A stretch of 64,000 nucleotides of DNA from CBDFKV01 sp965249035 (GCA_965249035.1 CBDFKV010000006.1:620001-684000); one strand, 5' to 3'. Positions 8,635-17,660 are shown, counted from the stretch's first letter. Notes: generated from the sequence alone by a model not told the origin. Numbers and translations are program-made.

Positions 8635-8665
8635 GCCAAAGAAAAGGGCCCCGGTTCGGGGCCCT
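8635..8665 (-). terminator. Rho-independent terminator after the symporter gene
   Basis: A perfect 9-base-pair stem (AGGGCCCCG, loop GTT, CGGGGCCCT on the + strand, 8645-8665) lies 36 bases after the symporter stop. On the minus strand it is followed by TTTTCTTT, as expected for an intrinsic terminator. It separates the symporter pair from the downstream regulator genes. Confidence 0.85.
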
Positions 8666-8700
8666 AATTAAACAGTTTGAACTGTTTTGCCAGGTAAGGA

Positions 8701-10443
8701 CTAGTGTCCTACCGCAGCACCACCAGCACCGTGCGGAACACGAATGTCCTCAACCAAGTGTTGGATATGCTCGGGTGGCTCTTCCTGCGTGATCTTAGCA
8801 ATTGAAAAAGCAACCGCGAAGTTCACCAATGCACCAATCGCACCAAAAGCATTGGGCTCAATGCCGAGGAACCAGTTAGGTGCCATATCGCCAAGGAATG
8901 CTGTCTCTTTCATAAACATGATGCCTTTATGTTGGAAGACGTATAGCAAGGTGACGGCGATACCGGACAACATGCCCCAGATAGCTGCCTTCTTACCAAT
9001 TTTCTTGGAGAAGATACCCATCATGAGCGCCGGGAACAACGACGATGCCGCCAAACCAAAGGCTAATGCGACCGTCCCCGCGGCAAAGTCGGGAGGGTTA
9101 AAGCCAAAGTACCCGGCTAGCGCGATTGCGCCTGCCATCGCCACCCGGCTGTAAAACAGCTCTTGTTTTTCAGATATATTCGGCGTCCATATGCCTTTAA
9201 GTAAGTCATGCGATATCGACGAGGCAATGGCTAGAAGCAATCCTGCCGCCGTTGATAATGCCGCTGCCAAACCACCAGCTGCAACCAGCGCAATTACCCA
9301 GTTAGGTAGCTTCGCAATTTCAGGATTTGCCAACACCAGGATATCGTTATCGATCTTGACCATTTCTGTCGTGGCTTTATCGGCTGAATATTGCACCATG
9401 CCGTCGCCATTCTTGTCTTCGTACTTCAGCAAGCCGGTTTTTTCCCAGTTCTTAAACCAGTCAGGACGCTCATCGTAAACTAAGTGTTCGCCCGGAGCTG
9501 GTTGCATTGTCTGAATCAGATTCAAACGCGCCATCGCTGCTACCGCTGGTGCTGTCGTATACAAAATCGCGATAAACACCAATGCCCAACCTGCTGACGC
9601 ACGCGCGTCACGAACTCGAGGAACGGTGAAGAAACGGATAATAACGTGCGGTAAACCTGCAGTACCGATCATCAACGATAAGGTATAGACAAACATATTG
9701 AGCGTGCTGCCACGTTTATTGGTCGTATATTCGTTGAATCCTAATTCGGTCACGATTTGGTCGAGTCGATCCAGCAAAAAGGTTTCGCTACCGACCAACT
9801 TACTACCCAAACCGATTTGTGGCAGTGGGTGGCCCGTCAATTGCAGTGAAATAAAGATTGCAGGAATGGTGTAAGCCAGAATCAAAACGCAGTACTGAGC
9901 GATTTGAGTGTAGGTAATACCCTTCATGCCGCCTAACACCGCGTAGAAGAATACGATCGCCATACCCACGATCAAGCCTGTGCCGTAATCTACTTCGAGG
10001 AAGCGCGAAAACGCTACGCCGATGCCTTTCATCTGGCCGATTACGTAAGTCACCGAGGCAATGATCAAGCAGATAACCGCGACCACGCGTGCGCCGTTGG
10101 AGTAGTAACGCTCGCCGATAAACTCGGGAACGGTAAACTTACCAAATTTACGCAAGTACGGTGCCAGCAACATAGCCATCAGCACATAACCGCCGGTCCA
10201 GCCCATCAAGAAGACAGAGCCGCCATAGCCGCCAAAGCTAAGAGCAATCAAGCCCGCCATTGAAATAAACGAAGCAGCTGACATCCAATCCGCGCCAGTA
10301 GCCATGCCGTTCAAAACGGGGTGTATGCCTTTACCCGCGACATAAAACTCGCCAGTGGTAGAAGCTTTGGCCCAAATCGCGATACCAATGTAGAGCGCGA
10401 ACGTTAGACCAACAACAATATAAGTTAAAGTTCGTAATTCCAT
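8701..10443 (-). CDS. sodium:solute symporter, VC_2705 subfamily
   Basis: Inner-membrane Na+-coupled transporter of the SSS family, 580 residues with about 13 hydrophobic segments. The order of conserved pieces (GMATGADWMSAASFISMAG near residue 45, GGMKGITYTQIAQY near 170, AAALSTAAGLLLAIASSISHD near 395) fits the acetate/carboxylate branch. The paired DUF4212 gene lies 12 bases upstream, which is diagnostic of the VC_2705 subfamily rather than ActP, whose partner is DUF485. There is a soluble insertion between about residues 290 and 360 with an Asp/Lys-rich stretch. The substrate is not known from sequence. The divergent prpE gene suggests a short-chain carboxylate such as propionate or acetate. 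Confidence 0.92.
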   Translation of the reverse strand: MELRTLTYIVVGLTFALYIGIAIWAKASTTGEFYVAGKGIHPVLNGMATGADWMSAASFISMAGLIALSFGGYGGSVFLMGWTGGYVLMAMLLAPYLRKFGKFTVPEFIGERYYSNGARVVAVICLIIASVTYVIGQMKGIGVAFSRFLEVDYGTGLIVGMAIVFFYAVLGGMKGITYTQIAQYCVLILAYTIPAIFISLQLTGHPLPQIGLGSKLVGSETFLLDRLDQIVTELGFNEYTTNKRGSTLNMFVYTLSLMIGTAGLPHVIIRFFTVPRVRDARASAGWALVFIAILYTTAPAVAAMARLNLIQTMQPAPGEHLVYDERPDWFKNWEKTGLLKYEDKNGDGMVQYSADKATTEMVKIDNDILVLANPEIAKLPNWVIALVAAGGLAAALSTAAGLLLAIASSISHDLLKGIWTPNISEKQELFYSRVAMAGAIALAGYFGFNPPDFAAGTVALAFGLAASSLFPALMMGIFSKKIGKKAAIWGMLSGIAVTLLYVFQHKGIMFMKETAFLGDMAPNWFLGIEPNAFGAIGALVNFAVAFSIAKITQEEPPEHIQHLVEDIRVPHGAGGAAVGH

Positions 10444-10455
10444 CGTATCTGTCCC

Positions 10456-10707
10456 CTAGCCTTCGTCAACGCCAAATTTCTTGTCCAACGCACGCATGCG
10501 AGAGGCATAGAAAAAGATTAGCAAAATGAATACGTATATCGAACCTTGGTTAGCAAACCAAAAGCCCAGCTTGTACCCGCCGAGGCGGATTGTATTGAGT
10601 TGGTCGACCAACAAAATGCCAAAGCCGTACGATACGATAAACCAAATTATGAGACAGATCGTAACCAGTCTCATGTTGGCTTTCCAATACGCCGCTGAAT
10701 CACTCAT
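10456..10707 (-). CDS. DUF4212 small symporter subunit
   Basis: Small inner-membrane protein, 83 residues, with two hydrophobic segments (about residues 12-34 and 45-66) and a short basic/acidic C-terminus. Sequence and length match DUF4212, the small companion of VC_2705-type sodium:solute symporters. It is the first gene of the symporter transcript, 12 bases ahead of the large subunit. It is probably needed for assembly or function of the transporter; the mechanism is not visible in the sequence. Confidence 0.9.
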   Translation of the reverse strand: MSDSAAYWKANMRLVTICLIIWFIVSYGFGILLVDQLNTIRLGGYKLGFWFANQGSIYVFILLIFFYASRMRALDKKFGVDEG

Positions 10708-11087
10708 AGTTGTTCCTCTAGATAATTAATCAATTTTTTGTCCTCCTGGGTGGCTTCTAAGTCTTTGTTTTTAATAGAAACCACTAATCCGATCGACTGA
10801 GTCTACCACTAAAGACGTGAAAATGAAAAGCAATTAAGTTAGCATTCAGCATATTGACAAGCTTATTTATTCAATTACGGCCATAACTAAATGCTTATGA
10901 TTTTTATTCGCAAAGTTCGTACCAAGCGGTCAAAATCGTGTCCGGTGTGAAACGACGCAGAGTTGAACCCAAACTCAACACAATAAATTTCGACAAATCG
11001 GCCATTCACACCGATAATATCGATCCGTACCAAAACGCTAGACCTGGATCAGACTAACCACTAATTTTAAATTCGAGGAGCTGCCTT
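10708..11087. promoter_or_regulatory. divergent promoter region between DUF4212 and prpE
   Basis: These 380 bases separate two divergent genes and hold no convincing ORF. They must contain both promoters. A TTGACA hexamer lies at 10854-10859 on the + strand, but no good -10 is found at normal spacing, so an activator-dependent promoter is possible. Just before prpE there is a clear GAGGAG ribosome binding site. I found no obvious long inverted repeat for a specific regulator. Confidence 0.5.
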
Positions 11088-12983
11088 ATGAGCCAAATCT
11101 ACGACACCGTTTATCAATCATCGATCGATAATCCTGACCAATTTTGGGCCGAGGCTGCGGATCAGGTGTTTTGGTATAAAAAGTGGGATAAGGTTCTAGA
11201 CGAAGAGGACGCACCCTTTTATCGATGGTTTACTGGCGGTGTAACTAACGCCTGCTATAACGCCATCGACCGCCACGTCGAAGGTGGACGTGGCGATCAG
11301 CTGGCCATCATCCACGACAGCCCGATCACCGGCACTCAGAGCAAGCTAAGCTATTCTGAGCTGCATTCGCGAGTCGCCAAATTCGCTGGTGCGCTACGCG
11401 CTAAAGGCGTTGATAAAGGTGATCGCGTCATCGTCTACATGCCAATGATCCCCGAAGCAGCGATCGCGATGCTAGCCTGCGCACGTATTGGTGCGATCCA
11501 CTCGGTCGTTTTTGGTGGCTTTGCGGCCAACGAGTTAGCCGTTCGAATCGACGATGCAGAACCCAAAGCAATCGTTGCCGCTTCCTGCGGGATAGAGCCT
11601 AACCGGGTGATCCCTTATAAGCCCTTACTTGACCAGGCCGTTGAAATTGCCACTCACAAGCCATCAGCCCTGTTGATTTTTCAGCGCGAGCAAGTGACCG
11701 CCGAGCTGCAAGAGGGCCGTGATTTTGACTGGATGGAAGCGGAAACTGCAGCAGCGCCCGTTGATTGCGTACCGATGCAAGCCACTGACCCACTCTACAT
11801 TCTCTATACCTCCGGCACCACCGGTCAACCTAAAGGCATCGTACGCGATACCGGCGGCTCCATCGTCTCACTCAACTGGTCGATGAAAAATATCTACAAC
11901 GTTGATCCCGGAGAAGTGTTCTGGGCAGCATCTGACGTGGGCTGGGTGGTAGGCCACTCTTATATTGTTTACGGGCCGCTTACTCACGGCAATACAACGA
12001 TCATGTTCGAAGGTAAACCGGTCGGCACACCTGACCCTGGCGTATTCTGGCGCGTTATCGAAGAACACGATGTCAAAGTATTATTCACAGCACCCACAGC
12101 CTTTCGCGCGATCAAGAAGGAAGACCCCACTGGCGAGTATCTGAAGAAATATGATCTATCCGGTTTACGCTCTTTATTCCTGGCCGGGGAACGCAGCGAC
12201 CCAGACACCTTGGAATGGGCCGAAGAAAAGCTGGGCGTGCCCGTTATCGACCATTGGTGGCAAACCGAAACCGGCTGGGCAATCTGCGCTAACTGCCTCG
12301 GAATTGAGCAACTACCTGTTATTCATGGCTCACCCACACGCGCAGCACCGGGTTGGCAAATGGCGGTGTTGGATGAAGGCGGCAACCCCATTGAACCCGG
12401 TGACATCGGCGCCTTGGTTGCTAAACTACCCCTGCCTCCAGGCACTTTTGCAGCGCTATGGCGCGCACGGGATCGACATTTTGACGCGTACCTCAAGACC
12501 TTTCCGGGTTACTACGAAACCGGCGACGCGGGTTACATCGATGATAACGGCTATGTCTTTGTGATGGCACGCACCGATGATGTCATCAACGTCGCCGGAC
12601 ACCGCCTCTCCACCGGCGGCATGGAAGAAGTCTTGGCATCACACCCGGATGTCGCTGAGTGCGCCGTAATTGGGGTTGAAGACCAACTAAAAGGCCAGCT
12701 GCCATTGGGCATGGTGGTCATTAACAGTGGTGTTGACCGCGACGAGGCTGACATTGTCGCTGAATGCGTCAAGCTGGTGCGCGAAAAAATTGGCCCAGTG
12801 GCGGCATTCAAGCTCGCAACCGTAGTTCAGCGCTTGCCTAAAACTCGCTCGGGCAAAGTGTTGCGTGGCACGATGAAAAGCATCGCCGACAAAACGGCGT
12901 GGAATATGCCCGCAACGATTGACGACCCTGCTATATTGGATGAAATTACTGAGTCGCTAAAAACGCTTGGTTACGCGGACTGA
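11088..12983 (+). CDS. prpE: propionyl-CoA synthetase
   Basis: Cytoplasmic acyl-CoA synthetase that activates propionate (and often acetate) with ATP and CoA through an acyl-adenylate. The 631-residue length and the phosphate-binding loop YTSGTTGQPKGIVRDTGG are characteristic of PrpE; acetyl-CoA synthetase normally has a different sequence after the lysine. Other adenylation motifs are VFGGFAANELAVRIDD, HWWQTETGW and YETGDAGYID, and the C-terminal catalytic lysine lies in KTRSGKVLRG, the target of protein acetylation in relatives. No prpB, prpC or prpD lies nearby, so the fate of propionyl-CoA is not shown. The start follows a strong GAGGAG site. It is divergent from the symporter module, fitting a carboxylate uptake-and-activation unit. 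Confidence 0.9.
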   Translation: MSQIYDTVYQSSIDNPDQFWAEAADQVFWYKKWDKVLDEEDAPFYRWFTGGVTNACYNAIDRHVEGGRGDQLAIIHDSPITGTQSKLSYSELHSRVAKFAGALRAKGVDKGDRVIVYMPMIPEAAIAMLACARIGAIHSVVFGGFAANELAVRIDDAEPKAIVAASCGIEPNRVIPYKPLLDQAVEIATHKPSALLIFQREQVTAELQEGRDFDWMEAETAAAPVDCVPMQATDPLYILYTSGTTGQPKGIVRDTGGSIVSLNWSMKNIYNVDPGEVFWAASDVGWVVGHSYIVYGPLTHGNTTIMFEGKPVGTPDPGVFWRVIEEHDVKVLFTAPTAFRAIKKEDPTGEYLKKYDLSGLRSLFLAGERSDPDTLEWAEEKLGVPVIDHWWQTETGWAICANCLGIEQLPVIHGSPTRAAPGWQMAVLDEGGNPIEPGDIGALVAKLPLPPGTFAALWRARDRHFDAYLKTFPGYYETGDAGYIDDNGYVFVMARTDDVINVAGHRLSTGGMEEVLASHPDVAECAVIGVEDQLKGQLPLGMVVINSGVDRDEADIVAECVKLVREKIGPVAAFKLATVVQRLPKTRSGKVLRGTMKSIADKTAWNMPATIDDPAILDEITESLKTLGYAD

Positions 12984-12991
12984 TTCCGGCC

Positions 12992-13024
12992 CTCTAGCGC
13001 GCTGGCGTTGCTTGCGCGGTAGAG
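12992..13024. repeat. imperfect inverted repeat after prpE
   Basis: CTCTAGCGCGC (12992-13002) and GCGCGGTAGAG (13014-13024) are complementary in 10 of 11 positions around an 11-base loop. It lies just after the prpE stop. There is no T-run behind it, so it may be an RNA 3' end structure or a weak terminator. No function is shown. Confidence 0.4.
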
Positions 13025-13053
13025 AGCAATCACTCCAATGACTCAATAGTCTC

Positions 13054-13434
13054 ATGGCAGGCGCAGGCCCCACCAACCGTGATTTAAGAAATATTCTTGA
13101 ATTAGCGGCGCGCAGCAAAAGCATCCCGGCAACGGCGTCTGAGTTAGAGATTTTCTATCGACTCTGTATCGGTCGGGTGTTGTATCACTCGACCACCGGT
13201 TTTTTGTATTTTGTCGACTCTCCCGTCGCTTCCATCACTGAGATCTTGCAGGCTGTGTATAAGGGGTTGAACAAAAAGCCACCCATCCAGCAGCTGTACA
13301 TGGATCGACATCATATGTTCAAAGCAGCCAACCGGCTTTATCTCGATAAAGAAGAATCAAGCGTAGTATTAGTGGCGTTACGTATGCGTGGCATGACCAT
13401 CGAGCGGATCGATACCGACATTTTACAAGCTTAG
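13054..13434 (+). CDS. conserved hypothetical protein
   Basis: Soluble protein of 126 residues with no signal peptide, membrane segment or recognised motif. The predicted fold is alpha/beta, with an amphipathic helix rich in Ala, Ser and Lys near the start. It follows prpE by about 70 bases in the same direction and converges on the DUF364 gene, overlapping its 3' end by four bases. It may be co-transcribed with prpE. No function can be given. Confidence 0.6.
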   Translation: MAGAGPTNRDLRNILELAARSKSIPATASELEIFYRLCIGRVLYHSTTGFLYFVDSPVASITEILQAVYKGLNKKPPIQQLYMDRHHMFKAANRLYLDKEESSVVLVALRMRGMTIERIDTDILQA

Positions 13435-14267
13435 CTGCTGACCGCACTGAGCAATTCATCCACTCCGGGATAAATCGCGGGTGTTAATTGATATTTAAGC
13501 CCCATCTTGCCCCACGTTTCGTGTTCGCTCAATTGCCGTCTTAAGCTATCGGTATCGGGAAACAGTACGCCACCGGTTTCATCGACCCCGTACGCAAACA
13601 CGACATCTGGTAACCCGCTGCTACTCGGACCAATCAAGCAAAACGAGGGAACACCATCACTGGCGTTCAATAGATCCGCTAAAGAACCATTGATTAGTGT
13701 CGATGCTGTACACAAGACTTGTGCACAGCCAGCTAAATCACGCGGATTTTCGCTACGAAGTAAACCGGGCAAATCATCGGGAATGCGTTCAGCCTGTTTT
13801 TCTAACACAATGATTTGGTGGCCCGCAGCCACCAAACGCTCAACCAGCGGCGGGAAGAACCCTACCATGCCAATGGGTGCATCGGCAGCTGGCTGGTGCT
13901 TACTCGCGCTGATCACCGTCGGATCAAATCCCGCTCGCGTCATCACGTGCTGGCTCATGGCATTAAATGCGCCAAGCGCAACTGCACGTTCACCCAGTTC
14001 AGGCGATGACAATGCCTCGACTGTCTCGAGCACACTCCAATCCACTTCCACAAAGCTTGCGTATTCACGCGTGAGTGCATCACGAGTCCCTGGCAGTTCA
14101 GTATAAAAAGGTGCGGCCGTACCATCTTCGAGAAACACGAACCCGAAATCATCTTTGATCACACCTGCAGGTTTGGGCTGAGGCAACCATAGTTCGGTAA
14201 TGCGCGGTAAATCGATACGCCGCGCCACCTGCTGCGCTAGCGTAATCATCTCGGAGCTAATCGTCAT
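13431..14267 (-). CDS. DUF364 family protein (putative heavy-metal chelation)
   Basis: Protein of 278 residues with the DUF364 Rossmann-like domain in its second half: a GMVGFFPPLVERLVAAG nucleotide-loop-like segment near residue 135, then VLEKQ, DLPGLL, a conserved TASTLINGSLADLL and a LIGPSSSGLPDVVF segment. The N-terminal half matches the companion DUF4213 region. The family is described as possible heavy-metal chelators, often near molybdate or metal transport genes. It lies 37 bases after tupA and shares its direction, so it belongs to the tungstate operon. The open frame starts at 14339, inside tupA, but the ATG at 14267 avoids this overlap. A role in handling tungsten or molybdenum is inferred from the operon. 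Confidence 0.78.
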   Translation of the reverse strand: MTISSEMITLAQQVARRIDLPRITELWLPQPKPAGVIKDDFGFVFLEDGTAAPFYTELPGTRDALTREYASFVEVDWSVLETVEALSSPELGERAVALGAFNAMSQHVMTRAGFDPTVISASKHQPAADAPIGMVGFFPPLVERLVAAGHQIIVLEKQAERIPDDLPGLLRSENPRDLAGCAQVLCTASTLINGSLADLLNASDGVPSFCLIGPSSSGLPDVVFAYGVDETGGVLFPDTDSLRRQLSEHETWGKMGLKYQLTPAIYPGVDELLSAVSS

Positions 14268-14304
14268 CGTTAGTTTCCAGAGCCATTGCCTATCTGTTGC
14301 CTGA

Positions 14305-15123
14305 CTATTTAGCCGTGGGGAAAAATAGCTGCTTGCCATTTATCTGATAGCCTGCGATCGCAGCCTGACCCTGTTCTGAGACCAGCCAATCCACGAATGC
14401 TTGTCCGTCTTCGGTTTTAATGTGTGGGAACTTCTCGGCATTCACCAGAATCACACCGTAGGGGTTATACAATGCCTCATCACCTTCCACCAAAACACGA
14501 TAGTCCGCTTTATTTTGATAATTGATCCAGGTCGCCCGATCGGTCAAAGTAACACCGCCGGAGGCTACTGCCGTATTTAAAGTCGCGCCCATGCCCGCTC
14601 CAGTTTCTCGATACCAGCCGCCAGAATCTGTGTTTGGGTCAACCCCAGCCTGCGCCCAGACAAAACGCTCTTTCTTATTGGTGCCACTGTCGTCACCGCG
14701 CGAGAAAAATAATTGCTGCTTCGCGGCTATTTCCGCGAAAGCTTGGCTGGCATCATCTTCACTGCCTTCAGCAACTTCAGTTTTTTCAGGGCCGATGACA
14801 ATAAAATCATTAGCCATCACGTCAAATCGCTCCAACCCAAACCCGTCAGCGACAAATTGATCTTCTGATGCTCGATGATGTACGAACAATACGTCAGCGT
14901 CGCCCCGCTCTGCCAGGCGAATCGCTTGACCGGTTCCTACCGCAACCACCCTCACTTCAATGCCGGTTTGTTTGGTAAATTGGGGTAACAATTCATCAAA
15001 TAGGCCAGAACTTTGGGTCGACGTAGTTGATGCCACCGTGATAAACCGAACATCCGCAGATGAGGCAGTTAACGTCATCGCCAGCAATACGGCGCCAATA
15101 CCAACACTAAGTAGGTTTTTCAT
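14305..15123 (-). CDS. tupA: tungstate-binding periplasmic protein
   Basis: Periplasmic solute-binding protein of a tungstate ABC importer, 272 residues. It has a signal peptide (hydrophobic residues 5-18, Ala-Ser-Ser-Ala cut) and then the TupA signatures: TTSTQSSGLFDEL, VGTGQAIRLAERGDADVLFVHH and VMANDFIVIGP, followed by SRGDDSGTNKKE and WYRETGAGMG, which bind the oxyanion. These fit TupA rather than ModA or phosphate PstS. The ATG at 15123 is preceded by a GCGAGGAA site and starts at the signal peptide; the longer frame to 15180 overlaps tupC and is less likely. It is the third gene of a tupB-tupC-tupA operon. Binding of molybdate is possible but less usual. Confidence 0.9.
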   Translation of the reverse strand: MKNLLSVGIGAVLLAMTLTASSADVRFITVASTTSTQSSGLFDELLPQFTKQTGIEVRVVAVGTGQAIRLAERGDADVLFVHHRASEDQFVADGFGLERFDVMANDFIVIGPEKTEVAEGSEDDASQAFAEIAAKQQLFFSRGDDSGTNKKERFVWAQAGVDPNTDSGGWYRETGAGMGATLNTAVASGGVTLTDRATWINYQNKADYRVLVEGDEALYNPYGVILVNAEKFPHIKTEDGQAFVDWLVSEQGQAAIAGYQINGKQLFFPTAK

Positions 15124-15155
15124 TATTTTTCCTCGCTTTAGCCATGTATTTACAA

Positions 15156-15902
15156 CTACTGGGGTTTCCGTTTTTTCCACCAGAGTAACTCACCATCAAT
15201 AAAATTTTGTGCCAACTCACTGTTTGGCGCGTTAAAAAAACTGGTCGCATCGGTATATGCCTCAACCCGACCACGATGGACAAACAAGACCCGCTCAGCT
15301 AATCGTCGCGCTTGGGGTAAGTTGTGAGTAGTCAGGATAATCCGGGTACCGTCAGCAACAATTTCGCGCAAGACTTGCTCAATTTCGTAGGTTGCCGATG
15401 GATCCAGGCTGGCACTGGGTTCATCCAATAACATCACCTCGGGTCGCAGTGCCCAGGCACGTGCAATTGCCAGCTTTTGTTGCTCACCAAATGATAAAGC
15501 CCGCGCGGGCTGATGGGCAAGCGGGCTTAAGCCCAGTCTATCTAATGCATCCATAGCACTTACTTTGCGTTGCGGCCGTGATACGCCCTTTGCCGACAAG
15601 GCATAGGCAACATTGGCATACGCAGAACGTCGCAACATCACTGGTCGCTGAAATACCATCGCTTGATGGTTGCGTACCTGGTCACAGGTTTTTCCATTCC
15701 ACGATATGGCCCCTGAAGTAGGCTCAAGTAAGCCATGAGCGAGACGCAAAAATAAGCTCTTACCCGCACCATTTGGGCCCACCACCACCAAGATGCCATC
15801 GTCTTCGATATCGATGCTGATATTTTTTATCAGCGGATGGCCTTTACCACTCGGCTGAAAGACCACATCCTCAAATCGCAAAGGGAAAATCGACGCCATC
15901 AA
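15156..15902 (-). CDS. tupC: tungstate ABC transporter ATP-binding protein
   Basis: Cytoplasmic ATPase of the tungstate importer, 248 residues. Walker A is GPNGAGKS near residue 40, the signature reads LSFGEQQKLAIARA, and Walker B is VMLLDEPSASLD with the H-loop TTHN behind it. The signature has a Phe and Glu where LSGGQ is most common, as in several TupC/WtpC proteins. It has the short single-domain form, without the C-terminal regulatory TOBE domain of ModC. Its start overlaps the stop of tupB by four bases, and tupA follows 32 bases later. Transporter membership is clear; the exact oxyanion comes from TupA. Confidence 0.92.
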   Translation of the reverse strand: MMASIFPLRFEDVVFQPSGKGHPLIKNISIDIEDDGILVVVGPNGAGKSLFLRLAHGLLEPTSGAISWNGKTCDQVRNHQAMVFQRPVMLRRSAYANVAYALSAKGVSRPQRKVSAMDALDRLGLSPLAHQPARALSFGEQQKLAIARAWALRPEVMLLDEPSASLDPSATYEIEQVLREIVADGTRIILTTHNLPQARRLAERVLFVHRGRVEAYTDATSFFNAPNSELAQNFIDGELLWWKKRKPQ

Positions 15903-16600
15903 CCCGCCTGCCTGGATGATTCTTGCAGGAAGTACGCCGCGCCATTGACTAACACCGATAGCGCAATCAAAACGATCCCTAAACCCAATGCCAAGGCCAA
16001 ATCTCCTTTGCTGACTTCTAGCGCAATCGCGGTGGTCATGACGCGGGTTACATGGTCAATATTGCCGCCAACAATCATCACCGCACCGACCTCTCCGCTC
16101 GCGCGGCCAAACCCCGCTAGCAAGGAGGTCATCAAGGAATAGCGCGCATCCCATAGCAAAGTAGGGACTGCCCGATATGGACTTACTCCTAATGACACTA
16201 ACTGCTCACGATACTCGACCCAAATATCACGTACGACGCTGCGTGTCAATGCCGCTATTATTGGCGTCACCAATAGCACCTGGGCAATAATCATCGCCGC
16301 CGGGGAAAACAATAAGCCAAATACGCCCAGCGGCCCCGAACGCGATAGTAATAAATACAAAATTAAGCCCACCACGACCGGTGGCAGACCCATTAAAGCA
16401 TTCAGTAACACAATCAAGAACTGGCGCCCTGGGAAACGAAACAAAGCCATCAAGGCGCCCAGCGGCAAGCCAATGAGTGCAGCAATGAAAACGGCGCTCA
16501 AGCTCACCCGTAACGATAGACCTACGATTTCAACGAACTGCGGGTCAAAGGTCGTGATCAGAGTCCATGCGGACCCTAGCGAATTAGTGATCTCGTTCAA
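15899..16600 (-). CDS. tupB: tungstate ABC transporter permease
   Basis: Inner-membrane permease of the tungstate importer, 233 residues with about six hydrophobic segments. The EAA-type loop that contacts the ATPase is near residues 165-185 (Gly-Phe-Gly-Arg-Ala-Ser-Gly-Glu-Val-Gly). It is the first gene of the tup operon, so the operon promoter should lie in the ~50 bases between it and hemB or further upstream in hemB. No regulator such as TunR or ModE is visible nearby. Confidence 0.9.
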   Translation of the reverse strand: MNEITNSLGSAWTLITTFDPQFVEIVGLSLRVSLSAVFIAALIGLPLGALMALFRFPGRQFLIVLLNALMGLPPVVVGLILYLLLSRSGPLGVFGLLFSPAAMIIAQVLLVTPIIAALTRSVVRDIWVEYREQLVSLGVSPYRAVPTLLWDARYSLMTSLLAGFGRASGEVGAVMIVGGNIDHVTRVMTTAIALEVSKGDLALALGLGIVLIALSVLVNGAAYFLQESSRQAG

Positions 16601-16649
16601 GTTGAGTGCCGATAGCGCAGCCGTTTAAGCGGCGTCACGCGCCTTCAAA

Positions 16650-17660
16650 TCAATCGTTCAGCCACTTGGCTATATCTTCGGCGTAGTAAGTCAACACCCC
16701 ATCTGCCCCGGCACGCTTAAAGCCAATCATTGCTTCCATCACCACTGCTTTTTCATCCAGCCAACCATTTAAGCTCGCTGCTTTTAGCATCGCGTATTCT
16801 CCACTGACGTGATAGGCAAAAGTCGGCACACCAAAGGCTTCTTTAGCACGCCAAATTACATCTAAATAAGGCATGCCTGGCTTGACCATCACCATGTCCG
16901 CACCCTCTTCGATGTCGAGCGCGATTTCCTGCAGCGCTTCATCACCATTGGCAGGGTCCATTTGATAACTGTATTTGTTGCCACCCCCAATATTAGCCGC
17001 CGCACCGACTGCATCGCGAAAGGGGCCGTAATAACTAGATGCATACTTGGCGGAATAGGCCAAAATACGTGTATTAGTATGCCCTGTTTCTTCGAGTGCT
17101 TCGCGAATGCTGCCAATTCGCCCGTCCATCATGTCCGACGGCGCGACGATATCAGCACCGGCATCGGCATGTGATAAAGCCTGCTTAACCAACACATCGA
17201 CGGTTTCATCGTTGACCACATAGCCCGCATCATTAACCAATCCATCTTGGCCGTGCGAAGTAAATGGATCCAACGCCACATCGGTAATCACACCTAACTC
17301 AGGCACGGCGTCTTTGAGCGCGCGTACCGCATTTTGTGCCAAACCGTCCGGATTGTAAGCAGCCTCTGCGCCGTCACTCTTGGCTGACTGTGGGGTAACT
17401 GGAAACAGCGCCGTCGCTGGGATGCCTAAGTCCACCCAACGCTTAGCGGCTTTCACCAATACATCAATGGTCATCCTTTCCACACCGGGCATGGACGGTA
17501 TCGCCTTGGTTTGATTGCTGCCTTCGATTACGAATACGGGCTGAATTAAATCATTGGCAGTCAACACATTTTCACGCATCATCCGGCGAGAGAATTCATC
17601 AAATCGCATGCGACGGGTGCGCGTATAGGGAAAAGCGCGCGCTACAGAGGTTGGAGGCAT
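16650..17660 (-). CDS. hemB: delta-aminolevulinic acid dehydratase (porphobilinogen synthase)
   Basis: Condenses two 5-aminolevulinate molecules to porphobilinogen, the second common step of heme and siroheme synthesis. The 336-residue length is normal. Two Schiff-base lysines are visible: in ILAYSAKYASSYYGPF and in MVMVKPGMPYLD. The ADAGADIVAPSDMMDGRI segment is also typical. The N-terminal arm contains TRTRRMRFDEFSRRMMREN, as in proteobacterial HemB. A variable metal site is expected; the segment is Cys-poor, so it is probably a magnesium-dependent rather than zinc-dependent type. It stands upstream of the tup operon in the same direction. Confidence 0.96.
   Translation of the reverse strand: MPPTSVARAFPYTRTRRMRFDEFSRRMMRENVLTANDLIQPVFVIEGSNQTKAIPSMPGVERMTIDVLVKAAKRWVDLGIPATALFPVTPQSAKSDGAEAAYNPDGLAQNAVRALKDAVPELGVITDVALDPFTSHGQDGLVNDAGYVVNDETVDVLVKQALSHADAGADIVAPSDMMDGRIGSIREALEETGHTNTRILAYSAKYASSYYGPFRDAVGAAANIGGGNKYSYQMDPANGDEALQEIALDIEEGADMVMVKPGMPYLDVIWRAKEAFGVPTFAYHVSGEYAMLKAASLNGWLDEKAVVMEAMIGFKRAGADGVLTYYAEDIAKWLND

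Noticed and set aside
8701..10443. Annotation as ActP acetate permease
   Set aside because: The DUF4212 partner fits the VC_2705 subfamily; ActP is paired with DUF485.
11088..12983. Annotation as acetyl-CoA synthetase (acs)
   Set aside because: The phosphate-loop sequence ending IVRDTGG and the length match PrpE.
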